A DNA stretch of 64,000 nt from Lingula anatina. Taxonomy: Eukaryota; Brachiopoda; Lingulata; Lingulida; Lingulidae. The notes beneath the pieces were generated by a model. That model was given only the letters and a program-made list of their open reading frames with translations. It did no database searches and was not told where the DNA came from. The stretch spans positions 1 to 64,000 of the forward strand of contig NW_019773592.1 of the NCBI RefSeq assembly GCF_001039355.2. The letters run 5' to 3'. A program made the position numbers and the translations under genes. This document shows, one piece after another, positions 35,527 through 46,797 of the stretch. How positions within the stretch are numbered: the stretch's first letter is position 1; each line of letters opens with the position of its first letter.

Positions 35527-36911
35527 CTTAAATATCACAACTTTGGATTTTTTATCATTAACAGTCAATTTGCACAAAATGGAAATTGACTGTTAATGAT
35601 AAAAAATCCAAAGTTGTGATATTTGAGAAAAATGGTAAAAAGCATTCCCATCTTAATTTTCACATAAATGGTCACCCCGTTGACATAGTAAAAGAATATA
35701 ATTACTTGGGTATTACATTTACAAGCACAGGGTCATTGAAACAAGCTATGAATAATTTGAAATTAAAAGCCCTGAAAGCTTTATTTTCTCTCAAAACAAC
35801 ATTGAAATCCCAAAATATATCAAACCCCATACTGACTATGAGGCTTTTTGATAAAATGATAAAGCCAATCCTAACATATGGTTGTGAGGTATGGTCTGAG
35901 GAACTATTTAAGCAAAAGAAAATATCACTCAATTTCCTAAACAAATTACCATTTGAACAAATTCATCTTAAAGCATGCAAATGGGCATTAGGTGTGAAAA
36001 GATCTACAAATAATAGTGCAAGTCGAGCAGAATTGGGTAGATACCCCATATACTGTGATGTTGTTAAACAAACACAAAATTTTGCAAAAAGACTGGACAA
36101 TTTACCAGACACGAGAATTGTTAAACAGGTATACAATCAACAGAAAAATGACAAAATACCCGGCTGGTCTTCAGCCACGAAAACAATGCTTGAAACTTGG
36201 AAAATTACTAACCATTTCGGGAACATGCCACAAACATTTCACGGCTATCCTGATTTAGATCAAGAAATAATAAAGAAAGTTGAATGTCTCTTCTGGGAGG
36301 AATTACACACTGATAAATTCAGTAAACTAAGAACCTACAAAGCCCTAAAAAACTCGTACAATGGCGAAAAATACCTGCAACTCAACATTCCAGCCCATTA
36401 CAAAATAGCAATATCAAAACTCAGGCTTAGTGACCACAATTTACAAATTGAAAGAGGGAGACATACATATCCTAAAACACCAATGGAAGAAAGATTTTGT
36501 CCACACTGCAAAAATGTTATCGAAGACGAAAAGCATTTTCTCCTGATCTGCACTCAGTATCAACGTGAGCGTAAAAGAATGTTTGATTCCCTGTCACGAT
36601 TCTCTGGTCTATCAGGCACTGATGACGATAGCAAAATAATACAGATTCTCAATCCACAGTGTCGTGCAAGTGCATCAGCAGTGGCCAAGTTTATACAGTC
36701 AGTTATGCCTAAGTAGCAAAGGCATATTGTACAAAATACTATATTCAGTATTATTATATTGTGAATGAAGTAGTTAGCTTACATGTATTTTGGCAATGGA
36801 ATGATCTAAAGAAGTTATACTTATTTAAGTGTATACAATTACAATTTATGTAAAACTGTAGTTTAGAGAGCTTGTAAAATGTAAATGTACACATTTTAAT
36901 GCTCAATAAAA

Positions 36912-36952
<41 letters not shown>
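35527..36952 (+). mobile_element. 5'-truncated LINE (non-LTR retrotransposon) 3' end
   Basis: The open frame ending at TAG 36714-36716 (about 376 residues) is the C-terminal part of a non-LTR reverse transcriptase. It begins after the catalytic palm, at the YNYLGITFTS / LKLKALKALFSLK segment, and ends with a zinc-knuckle-like FCPHCKNVIEDEKHFLLIC. There is no YxDD motif, endonuclease or ORF1, so it cannot move by itself. A 3' UTR of about 190 bases, AATAAA at 36904 and an (ATT)n tail to about 36952 mark the 3' end. The open frame suggests a young insertion. The preinsertion sequence is visible at about 22.69 kb. Confidence 0.85.
35530..35624. repeat. 42-bp perfect inverted repeat at the LINE 5' end
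   Basis: 35530-35571 is the exact reverse complement of 35583-35624, separated by an 11-base loop (GCACAAAATGG). Pairing continues imperfectly for about 10 more bases outward. The right arm is LINE coding sequence, so the left arm is an inverted copy of the first bases of the truncated element. Confidence 0.9.
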
Positions 36953-36953
<1 letters not shown>

Positions 36954-37139
36954 ATTCACACGTTACAACCTTTATGGCTACAAATGGTGGTCTCCTCTCC
37001 TCCTTTTATACATAATTATTTATTCTCCTTATTCATTCTTGTAACTTCTGTTTCATTTTCGCGTACAGTGAGTATCACGATTTATTCAAACTAGATTTTC
37101 TTTCCAAGTGAATCACACGAATTCCACGAACTCCACAAA

Positions 37140-38710
37140 ATTCATTGCCAAAATGAATTTAGAGTCATCTGACATTGATTCACGGGTTTGAAAACAATGT
37201 CAACAAGCATTGTTTGTATTGATTTCGCATAATACATTCAAATCAAGCGGACTTAGTGGATCAAATAAAAAAGTCTCGATTGCGGTACATACATGTACGC
37301 ATGGTTTTTACTATAGAAAATGTATCTACCCCTGTTTTTAAACCAGATAACGGATTCAGATCTTCTTTGCTGCCCCCCCCCCAAAAAAAAAAAATGTAAA
37401 GATAAAATATTATTTAGAGTACAATGAATCTTTACTAAAGCTACTGAAACTACATGCAACTAGAAAAATGCGCACAATGGATGTCATTTACGGTAGTATT
37501 AAGTATGTGTTTAATTAACTAAGACTATATATTCTTCTTCTTCTTAAACACAACGACCAAAGCAATATGATTATGTAGCATTAGTCCTTTTCGGCAAAAA
37601 ATTCAGACTTTTAATGTTGTTATCAAATTATTTATTATAATTAAAGAATCGTCATCAACATTTGCAACATATTTACTTAGCATTACTGTATGGAATTTAA
37701 AAACTTTTCAGAATCCTTATGATTGATCGACAATAATTACACAAACAAACTTTTGTTACCCTTATCTAGCCCCCTTATTGCTATTGTAATAACAGTTACT
37801 TTTTACCCCAGTACAATACTGAAAATAAAATAAAAGAAAGAAAACACCTTGGGGGGGGGGGGAGAGGCGAGAGAGAGTTCTTCGAAATCGAAAGTAACCA
37901 TCCAAATGACGGTTATCTAGGGGAAAAGCACTTATAACTAAAACCCCAGTCCCAAATAAAGCGGGCAAAACTGTTAACAAGTTCAGTTGCCGTGGTCTCT
38001 CTATCCTGCAACAACGGCTTTTGTGATTACTACATGTACCTCTAAGATAGCTTGATAAATTTGTCAGCTACATGTAGTAAAACTGAAACGGGATAAGGCT
38101 ACAGTTATTTTGCTTATTGAAATTATATCACTTACCGTTGACTTTTGAAAACTGGCTTAGATTGATTATAACATGGCCTCCTTGGGCCACTGCTTCTGAC
38201 CACAGCAGATTTTGGATTTTTAGGCGCCTGACATAATATTGACCACATTATCAATAATGTATTAGCAACAACAGCCTCATGATTCTGCATTTAACATTCA
38301 AATCCAGTGTTATGGTAAACAAAAATAAATCTGGATCATGGAGCCATGGCTTGCGGCTCGTACACGCTGTAATATAAGTAACACAGGATATGAACAGCCT
38401 CCCACCCTCCCTATTTCCAAAACATCTGGTGGATTTAGGTAAAAGAAAGAAGAGTATCGTATTTTATTTCCCTCGCTGCACGAAATTTTCATATTATTCT
38501 GCGTGATACATGTACGTGAAGCACCCCATTCTCTTGACTCGTGAATGCGGCTTTATATTTTTCGTCCTTGGAAGAGCCAAATTATTATACTAGGTGATTC
38601 GTAATTTTCAACTAGTCGGACTTGCATTTTCAATGAGATTAATATAAGAATAATGTTTTATGAACTGTGATTTGATAATTTTATTTCCAGTGAACTGTTA
38701 TCACCACCCC
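37140..38710. repeat. segmental duplication block A-B, copy 2
   Basis: Direct copy of the 31.43-33.31 kb block without the AT/foldback insertion. It is preceded at 36953-37100 by a segment that also occurs at 22.70-22.84 kb. Confidence 0.75.
38136..38240 (-). other. paralogous candidate 5' exon in block B copy 2
   Basis: The minus strand ends in AAGTCAACG followed by GTAAGT, the counterpart of the donor at 32754. No second DED exon lies downstream of it other than the one at 31.26 kb, so it is either an alternative first exon or a relic. Confidence 0.25.
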
Positions 38711-39175
38711 TAATGTGACCCGCTATTTTCAATTTGTTTTAATAGCATATTTGTCTATTAGATACCTTTCACAAAAGCGGCTACTTAATAAATTTGTGGT
38801 GCATGTGATACTTTAGAAAGCAGATCAAGGGTTATATTTAAGGCTATTTTGAAATATTAAATAAAGTAAAAATCCCCAAGGAAGAACTGACTGGAAACAA
38901 AAGCCTCGCGTACTCAAAAGGTTAAACCCCCATTCCCTCACCTAATCCAAGTTTAACCTAAGATTTTAATTTGATCAACGCTTCAAGCAATCCAAATTTA
39001 ATTTAATAACAAAGTATTCCATCTTTCAAACCGCGAAAAACGAACACCTGGTTTATTAATTTCTTTTCCTATACCTGCATATATTTATGAATTTTAAGTT
39101 TGTTTTAAAACCTAGTTCCTCTAATAACAGGTTTATCACAGAGACAGCTATTTGATAGACACACCGGTACCATTC

Positions 39176-39480
39176 TTTTGATCACGGGTCTGAGGTTATA
39201 CTGCAGTTACTTTTCAACGGTTATATAAAGTAACACTTCCAAAAAAGTAAGCCTGTATACTAATGGAGGACTGTTTTTATCGCGCGTTCCACAGGCCTCC
39301 CTCCGCTTAACAGTCACACTATAACCATAAATATTGACTTCATCAATACCCCAACCAAAACAAATTGAACGTAACGCAAAGTAGTGCAAAGTAAACAGGG
39401 GAAACAATCATTTGTTTTTACTTCTGATCGTGTCCCATTGATTTCGGTATGTTTACAAAAAGGCGGCTGAGACCCATTCA
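39176..39480. repeat. segmental duplication block C, partial copy 3
   Basis: Begins near TTTTGATCACGGGTCTGAGG and ends near AGGCGGCTGAGACCCAT. Matches 34612-34925 more closely than 33345-33650. Confidence 0.7.
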
Positions 39481-39492
39481 TTTAGTCATATG

Positions 39493-39996
39493 TCACGTTT
39501 TGCATAACGTTTTTATTAATGTTTCATATTACTTTTAATAACTGCTGAATGCTTTCCCTGTTAGAGGGTACAATGACATAAACCAGTGAAAGTAATGGAA
39601 CGTGTCATATATTTATTCCGATATTAATCAAAATATATGTGGCTCACATTTTCACTTTTTGTTGAAAGTTTTCTCACATCGAACTTGATTGGGTTGGAGT
39701 GTCTACATCTGTAGCGGTGTTTTAAAGGGTCATAATTAAAGTGACCAATTTTTGAGATAGCGTTATGCGGGACTTCTTGCTACAGATGAGATGCAAATAA
39801 AACGGTATAATGATCGACGTGAAAATGCATTTAATCTATAATGTATATATGATTCGAAATCATCAACATCGGATTACTTAAAATAACCATCCAAAGATCA
39901 TGTACATTACGGCGCGTACACCACACAATTCGTTTGATTTGTGGTTTTTAATGAACTTAAATATAGATGCTGCGATAAAGACCATTCAACTGAATA

Positions 39997-40060
<64 letters not shown>

Positions 40061-40062
40061 CG
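39493..40062. repeat. tandem duplication, unit 1 (period 782 bp)
   Basis: TCACGTTTTGCATAACG through ATAGGGCG is repeated at 40275-40818 with very few substitutions and small indels. Unit 1 holds a long (AT)n tract (40000-40057) where unit 2 has only ATATATA. An undetermined base is at 40063. Confidence 0.85.
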
Positions 40063-40274
40063 NTCTTAACCGACCAAGCTAGATAGTCACGAAACACGAT
40101 AAAGTATATCAGTAGAAAGGCTCAACTTGACTTTTTTTTATTTCAAATCGTTATTTGATAACATAATAGTTGCTATGCCCTTATGCTCCCCCTCCCACCC
40201 TGAACTCTTGTAATAAATAGTCTTTTTTTTTTTCATATGAAAGATGAGAGCGTAAATTAACTTATCACAACCGC

Positions 40275-40818
40275 TCACGTTTTGCATAACGTTTTTATTA
40301 ATGTTTCATATTACTTTTAATAACTGCTGAATGCTTTCCCTGTTAGAGGGTACAATGACATAAACCAGTGAAAGTAATGGAACGTGTCATATATTTATTC
40401 CGATATTAATCAAAATATATGTGGCTCGCATTTTCATGTTTGGTTGAAAGTTTTCTCACATCGAACTTGACTGATTGGGTTGGAGTGTCTACATCTGTAG
40501 CGGTGTTTTAAAGGGTCATAAAGTGACCAATTTTTGAGATAGCGTTATGCGGGACTTGCTACAGATGAGATGCAAATAAAACGGTATAATGATCGACGTG
40601 AAAATGCCTTTAGTCTGTTTTTATGCTTTCCATGTACGCACATCTACTATAATGTATATGATTCGAAATTATCAACATCGGATTACTTAAAATAACCATC
40701 CAAAGATCATGTACATTACGGCGCGTACACACAATTCGTTTGATTTGTGGTTTTTAATGAACTTAAATATAGATGCTGCGATAAAGACCATTCAACTGAA
40801 TAAGATATATATAGGGCG
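40275..40818. repeat. tandem duplication, unit 2 (period 782 bp)
   Basis: See the unit at 39493. Unit 2 contains a short extra segment (TTTTTATGCTTTCCATGTAC at about 40618) that is absent from unit 1. Confidence 0.85.
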
Positions 40819-42235
40819 AAAAAGAAATTGAGACGTCCCTGGAGTCGAGACAAGAATCCCGATTCTGTAATAACAGCTAGGTTTGTCTCTTTTAAATTAA
40901 TTTGAATTGTGCTCTATAACAAGAGAGGCAGTCAATGTGAGGGTCGGTGGCACTTTTAATGGTGGGGATCGAGTATTTAAATTCAGAGATTTCGGGCATG
41001 AAAGAAAATGTTGTGGTTTCCAGGGGTCAGTTTGTAAGATCAAAATTCAGGCCAGGGCGCTGTTCTGAATCTTTCCCTTGAAGTGGTAAATTGAAACGGG
41101 GATGTTAGCCTTTAATTTTGCCCAAGGGAGTACGGCGTTGTGTAACAGTAAATTGCATTGGTATGCATACTTATACTACGTAGTTATACTGGATCTGTCC
41201 TCTACCATTAGTCTATCAAATCGCCACAATGTCTTTGGTCAGATCACTGGGTTTTCATGATATTCCCTTCACTGTACGCTCCTAAAGCAATACAATTGGG
41301 ATGCTAAGTTGTCATCCTGTAGCAAAACATCACTTGAACATTATCTGAATGATATGGGATATACAGCTTGTGAAAGCCTAGGTATAAATACCAACAAGGT
41401 ATGCAGCACATCTCTAAACCAGCCCCGTCAATCAAACACACATTATGGTCAGTTGCGTCTTAGTTTAAATGCAGTCAAACAGGCAAATAGGCTTTAATTA
41501 CGAATACATTGCTCGTTTATTAATAAACTTTGTTTGTTTTAGATCCGCTGATTCGAAAATAATATAATCCACTCCTACTACTTGCACAAAACGCCTATAT
41601 TTTGGCAGTTTTATAGTGACCATACCAGTCCAGTGGACATTTAGGAAATTCAGGGGAATAAACGCGTCCATATGAAGAGCTTATACTAACTTGAAACGGA
41701 ATAAAGAACGCACGATCATGACAGTGAGTGAGTATACCCCCCCCCCCACCACATGCACACAATCACCCACGAATGTAACTGTCTTGAAAACAAGAGGCAG
41801 AGAACGCCATAAATATTTTAGTAGTATTAAGCATCCTAAAGGTAGTCACGCAGAAAAACTTTTTTGTTCTTTAAAAAATATGAAAATATATTATAGCAAA
41901 TACAGACTTGACATTTAATATGGAATATTTCAGTTTCAACGGTATGCTTAGGTAAAAATGCGTTCTTTTTCATAAAACTCAGATCTCATATAAGATATCT
42001 GACTGGAGAAATGTGAAGTCAGGTGTGTCGCTACCAATTAACTGACTACCAAGTCTGTTGCACTGCTGCATTGTGTAATATGCAGTGATTTAAGTGGGTA
42101 GTGCTCCTTTGGCCTGTTCTAAGCTGGGCTTTGGCGAAGCATGGTTCCGTCAAAAAAGTATCCATATGTCGGCAACTACTGCATAGAAGAATTTGAAATT
42201 TTGCATGTAAGCGGTCGGTTTTGCAGTGCGTAAAA
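40819..42235. other. intergenic, no gene recognised
   Basis: Only short frames without splice context. A C-run lies at 41741-41749. Confidence 0.5.
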
Positions 42236-42239
42236 TGAG

Positions 42240-43190
42240 TTCAACAATGTTTAAAAAAATTGTTAATCTGTGTCAGAATGGCGCGAAAAAGATAGACATT
42301 GCCAGACAGATTATTGTGTCAAACGGAATGGTTTGCACAGTTCCATGGAGTTATGCCCAGACTGATGTACCTGCACAGAAACCACGCCCAATGTATTGAC
42401 ATCTTACCACCAGGGCACAGGACTCATTGTCCTTCAGGATATGCTGCTGCAACTAAACAAAAGCCACCCAGTCCGTTCAGAATGAGGGGCAAATTGTGAC
42501 CAAAACGCGTTTTTCAAGGCTCTTAGTGAATACCAAACTGGTTTTAGCAGGTTAGAATACCAAACGACCTCTGAGGAAGGCACTGTAACCAGCAAAACAG
42601 CGTCGTCAGTTTCTCTAATGAATTGAGGACTATGACCGTTTCTGGGTAGAACATTGAAACCGCGTGGCTTTCTTTATTGAGGTCAGATTTCACTTGTACT
42701 GCTTAACTGGTCACAGCAGAGTTTACAGACATCTTGAAGTGGCCTACGACAAGGCGTGTGCCTCTTTTAAAGTGACCAGGGTCATTGGCAGCGTCAGTAT
42801 TTGGAGTGGATACCACATTGGTGCCAAAACACCAATGGTAGTCATTGATGAAAACCTAAACCAGATGAAATAAAGGAATGATCTGGGAACCATTTGACTA
42901 TCATTTGATAGGGGGCACCTTAGGAACAATTTTAGGTTGCACGATGAGATTCTCCGTTCACACAGAGCACTTTTAATAGCAGATAACTTACAGAGCCAAG
43001 GGATTGAGCAGATACATTGGTCATCAAAATCGCCATATTTGAACCACATAGACAATACGTTGGTAGGTTATTACTCAAAGAATCAACGGCCTTCATGTCC
43101 TACAACAAATCTGAACCAAATTGGACAAGTTTTGACCGTTGCCGGGATTTTTTTTCCAGACTAAACTCTAAAAACCTATTCTAAGGAACG
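42240..43190 (+). mobile_element. degenerate Tc1/mariner transposase
   Basis: Broken frames show transposase landmarks in the right order: a helix-turn-helix-like start (SECQNGARKR-type region near 42270-42330), GSVSIWSGYHIGAKTPMVVI at about 42793-42850 (matching the vMvWGgis..G.tpLv segment), then SHRALLIADNLQSQGIEQIH and SSKSPYLNHIDNTL at about 42958-43060 (matching WParSPDLNPIEhlWd). Frameshifts and stops separate these parts, and the catalytic acidic residues are partly lost. No terminal inverted repeats were identified. Confidence 0.7.
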
Positions 43191-43266
43191 CCTTGCCGCT
43201 TGAAAGCTCTGGTAGCAGCCAGATGAGGTCAGGAGTAACAGCGACCGTTGCTATGACAAGACACTG

Positions 43267-43567
43267 ACATGAGGGTCCTTTGTGGGGCATGTAACTCTTT
43301 TAAAGACGATAATTTGGAAAATATGGAGATCCAAAATATCGCTTTCAATGGTTGTCGTATGACTTAGAATAGGCAATGCATTTTTGTTTGCTTCACTGGC
43401 GAATTCTATTAATGAACTGATGTCACAATGACATCAAAGAGATAAATAAAAGTTATTAAAACATGATTTTAATCCTTATTTTCATTTATCAGTCAGCAAA
43501 ATAGGAAAAAACTGATGAAAAATAATTTGGAAAAAAATATTCCATATTAAATGTCAAGTCTGTATAA
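43267..43567. repeat. dispersed about 300-bp repeat, copy 2
   Basis: Direct match to 27521-27818. It sits directly after the Tc1 remnant, but the 27.5 kb copy has no Tc1 neighbour, so the two are independent elements. Confidence 0.8.
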
Positions 43568-44038
43568 TACAATTTTAAATAATTGAAATGCATTTCTTTC
43601 TAACATTCAGTTTACGTACGTTTTTTTGGTAGCCTCTGAAAGTTTTAAAGCTCAAATATTGGATACCATAATAGAGTCAGCCAAGGACACGTTTGGGGAA
43701 CACGTTTGAACTCGTAATGATGGACATTTACAGGTGTAGGACCAGTACAGAGCTTCTTGTGAACAGTTTAGAACCATGGGACCGAACTTGATTTGAGGAC
43801 CAGAAAAGAGGCTTAACANAATCTGTCTGTATTGTTTAGTTATTTTGTTGTACTACTAAAATATATTGAAGTGTTGCACTATAAGGTTTTAGGTTTAATT
43901 ATGAAGTAGATTTCTGTTTGTAGATAAAACTCCTGTTATTATAAGCATTTATACTCTCTAGAATATACAATTATGCTTAAGTAATTTTTTTTCTCATTTA
44001 ATGGCATATTTATTAAATTTTTTTACCAAATTATACAG

Positions 44039-46779
44039 CCAATACAGTAAAGGCACCTGTGTAAGGTTTGCTGGAAGTGGAAAAGAGGAGAATCGTAACA
44101 ACAGCTACCCAGTCCGTGCTTGTTTTGCACAGCCTTCAGGTCTTGCCTTAGATTCCACTAACAATCTGCTGTATGTGGCAGATAGTGAGAGCTCAACAGT
44201 GCGTATGATCTCCCTGCAAGATGGTAGTGTAAAGGCACTTGTTGGTGGGGAAAGGGATCCTATGGTATGTGTCAGTATGCCCTTTTTAAATAAAACAAAA
44301 ACATGTTGAAAAAGACAACATAAGATATTTCATGTTGAAAGTTCATCACACAACTTCAGTTTACAAGATCTGTAGAATACGAACATTTCTCTGACAAATA
44401 CTAAAAAAAAGTTTTGATATGATACCTGCTTGGGGAGAAAAAAGGGAATGTATACATTTCTAGCAAAAAGTTTAAAAGTTTTCAATCAAAGCCTCCTTTA
44501 TGAAATTTAACATGTTACACATGCTTCAAATCAAAATGATACATTATTATTGCTAGGGCTGGAACATCAAACATGAAATTTTTCTATCCTTGTTGAAATA
44601 AAATAAATTGATCAATTTTCAAAGAAATTAATATTCTTGCCAACCTTTCAGAATCTGTTTGCCTATGGAGATGTAGATGGTAAGGGTGTTGATGCCAAGC
44701 TGCAGCATCCTTTGGGTGTGGCTATGTTTGGAGAAGACCAGGTGGCAGTGGCTGACTCGTACAACCACAAGGTTTGTTCTGGACCATGCTTGCTTACAGA
44801 GCAGGGCACCTGAGTTCCAAGTAAAGACCTCTACTTCATCTGTTGTAAATCCAATATGTATGTCCTGGCATTGAGTACTGTAGAATACAGAAAAGCTGGT
44901 GATTTTACAAGTACATTAGAAACAAGCGAAGTCCAGTGGAGTTAGCATGCAGTAACTAGGCGGATAAAATCCATTGTGAATGGTCCCTTACAGAGATTTC
45001 TTTTGCAGTTAATGTAAATGTAGCCGATGTAACTATGAAAATTGCCATCACCTGTTTATAAATATCTGTTTTCTGAAGGTGAAATTAATTAATCCATCAA
45101 CTAAGACCTGTACTACCATCCTGGGCCAAGGTGAACCAGGGAACAGGTGTGGTAGTGCCACAGATGCTGCCTTTAATGAACCAGGAGGGCTGGCACTGGA
45201 CCCAACTGGACAGTATTTGTACATTGCTGATACCAATAACCACTCCATCAAAGTTTATGATCTATCCACCAAGGAGGTGGCAGAGGTAGGTACATCATTT
45301 TACAAATTGGAAATAACAGTCACAACTTCAGTGCCTCTAACATGTGAATGATTGATGTGTTCTTTTTTTGTTTAAGCATTTTATATATTGAAAACAACAG
45401 AATGAGTTGTACTAGCTAGTGCACAGTAACTCCATGGGGACTCTTAGACCCCATTCCCAGAGATTAGATCGATCCAACTAGATTGACCTAACTCCCTGGG
45501 GGTTCAGGCAAAATACCTGTCAGCCGAGCGGGCACGAAAGTTAATTACCCCCTTACAGCTTGTAGTAGGCAGGACGGACATTTAAGCCAGATTATCTGGC
45601 AGTAATCTAGTGAGACTCCCCACGGGGATAGATCGATCTAAAATCTATGGGAATGCGCATTTACTGAATGCAGTCAGATTAACAGACTAACACACCTCCT
45701 GCCATTGAGTAGAATATACAGAAAGGGGTGATTATGCCAGTATGTTGGAAACAAGAAACATGCTAATCTGATTGCAATCGTCCAAAATCCCTGTTAAATT
45801 AATGCATACTAGCTAGTGAAACTGTCAACCCAACTCATTCTGAATGACAGAATCCATATGTCAGCAATTTCACGGTATTTACTTATTTAGTTTGTTTTGT
45901 AACAAAAAAATGCCTGTTTTTCATCAACACCATTTGCAAATAAAAAAGAAAAAAAAATTAATTTCAGTTCCCTGTGATATTCCCTACGCTCACAGAATTA
46001 GACTGCACTGACTCCCTTCCACAGCCAGTCTTCAAACGCCTGACCCCAGCCAGGGCAGAGCTTGTCACTCTAGAGCAGCTGAATTTGCTGGAAGGGCAGC
46101 TGTTACTGTGTCACCTCAATATACAGTTACCTGAACACTGGCACCTGACAGAGGGGGCACCCAGTGCATGGCAGATATGGCTGGAAGGTAGGTGCAGCTG
46201 TATCATTTATGTGTTTATATGGCCCTTGAAAATGGTTCATTTAGTGTTATTTGAATACAGTAGGCCTTTTTTGTGTTACATGCTTACATATGAGACAAAT
46301 CATCAGAGGGCATTAGATCAGATTGTTGGACAAAATAATGGGAATGGTTTTAAAAATTAAATAATAAACTTGAAAAAGTATTCATCATTTTTTTCCCCTT
46401 TGCAGATGATGTCAATGAATGTGAATCTCCTGCTAAAGGCAGCCTGACAGACACAGTCAATCAGTCTTAAAAATTAAATAATGAATTTTAATAGGTATTC
46501 ATAAGTTTTTTTCTTCACATTGTAGATGATGTCACTGAATGCGAATCTCCTGCTAAAGGCAGCCTGACGGACCTAGTCCACCAACCCTGGCTGGAGTTCA
46601 GAGGGAGGAGAACTGGGAAAACGGACATAAAACTGGAGTGCATGTTATACTATTGTGACGATATTGGGACATGTAGGATGAAAGGACTGGTTTTTGTTCA
46701 ACCAGTTGTGATATTCAAAAGGGACGCCCATCCGTCAACAGAAAGCGTTCAGTCTGATTTCACATACTTGGTGCAGTGA
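44039..46779 (+). CDS. NHLRC2: NHLRC2-like protein, 3' half of gene only
   Basis: Exons 44039-44264, 44652-44771, 45079-45285, 45968-46187 and 46526-46779 join in frame (GT-AG). They encode the NHL-repeat propeller and C-terminal beta domain of NHLRC2: [118 protein letters not shown]. The N-terminal thioredoxin-like domain is not seen between the Tc1/repeat debris and 44039, so the 5' exons are further upstream beyond what I can recognise, or are lost. The first exon seen starts in phase 2, so it is not a first coding exon. NHLRC2 is a widely conserved animal protein whose loss in humans causes FINCA disease. AATAAA at 46792. Confidence 0.85.
45452..45655. mobile_element. 204-bp MITE-like inverted-repeat element in NHLRC2 intron
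   Basis: CATTCCCAGAGATTAGATCG (from 45452) and the reverse complement of 45631-45655 (CATTCCCATAGATTTTAGAT) form imperfect 23-25 base terminal inverted repeats. A further pair (CCATGGGGACTCTTAG near 45432, and GACTCCCCACGGGGAT near 45614) extends the symmetry. No coding sequence. Confidence 0.6.
46406..46470 (+). other. duplicate start of NHLRC2 terminal exon, early stop
   Basis: After a TTTGCAG acceptor, [16 protein letters not shown] continues for five residues to TAA. The true last exon at 46526 starts with [16 protein letters not shown]. Flanking intron sequence (AAAAATTAAATAAT, GTATTCAT) is also duplicated, with a period of 120 bp. Both copies accept the phase-1 donor at 46187, so use of this copy would truncate the C-terminal domain by about 68 residues. 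Confidence 0.75.
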
Positions 46780-46791
46780 AATCAATCTTTC

Positions 46792-46797
46792 AATAAA
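46792..46797 (+). promoter_or_regulatory. polyadenylation signal, NHLRC2
   Basis: AATAAA 13 bases after the NHLRC2 stop codon. Confidence 0.6.

Noticed and set aside
41309-41918. Short plus frames at 41.3-41.9 kb as missing NHLRC2 5' exons
   Set aside because: No thioredoxin-like motif and no usable splice phase into 44039.
42299-42499. 66-residue frame as an independent gene
   Set aside because: Sits within the decayed Tc1/mariner copy, with transposase-like text in other frames around it.
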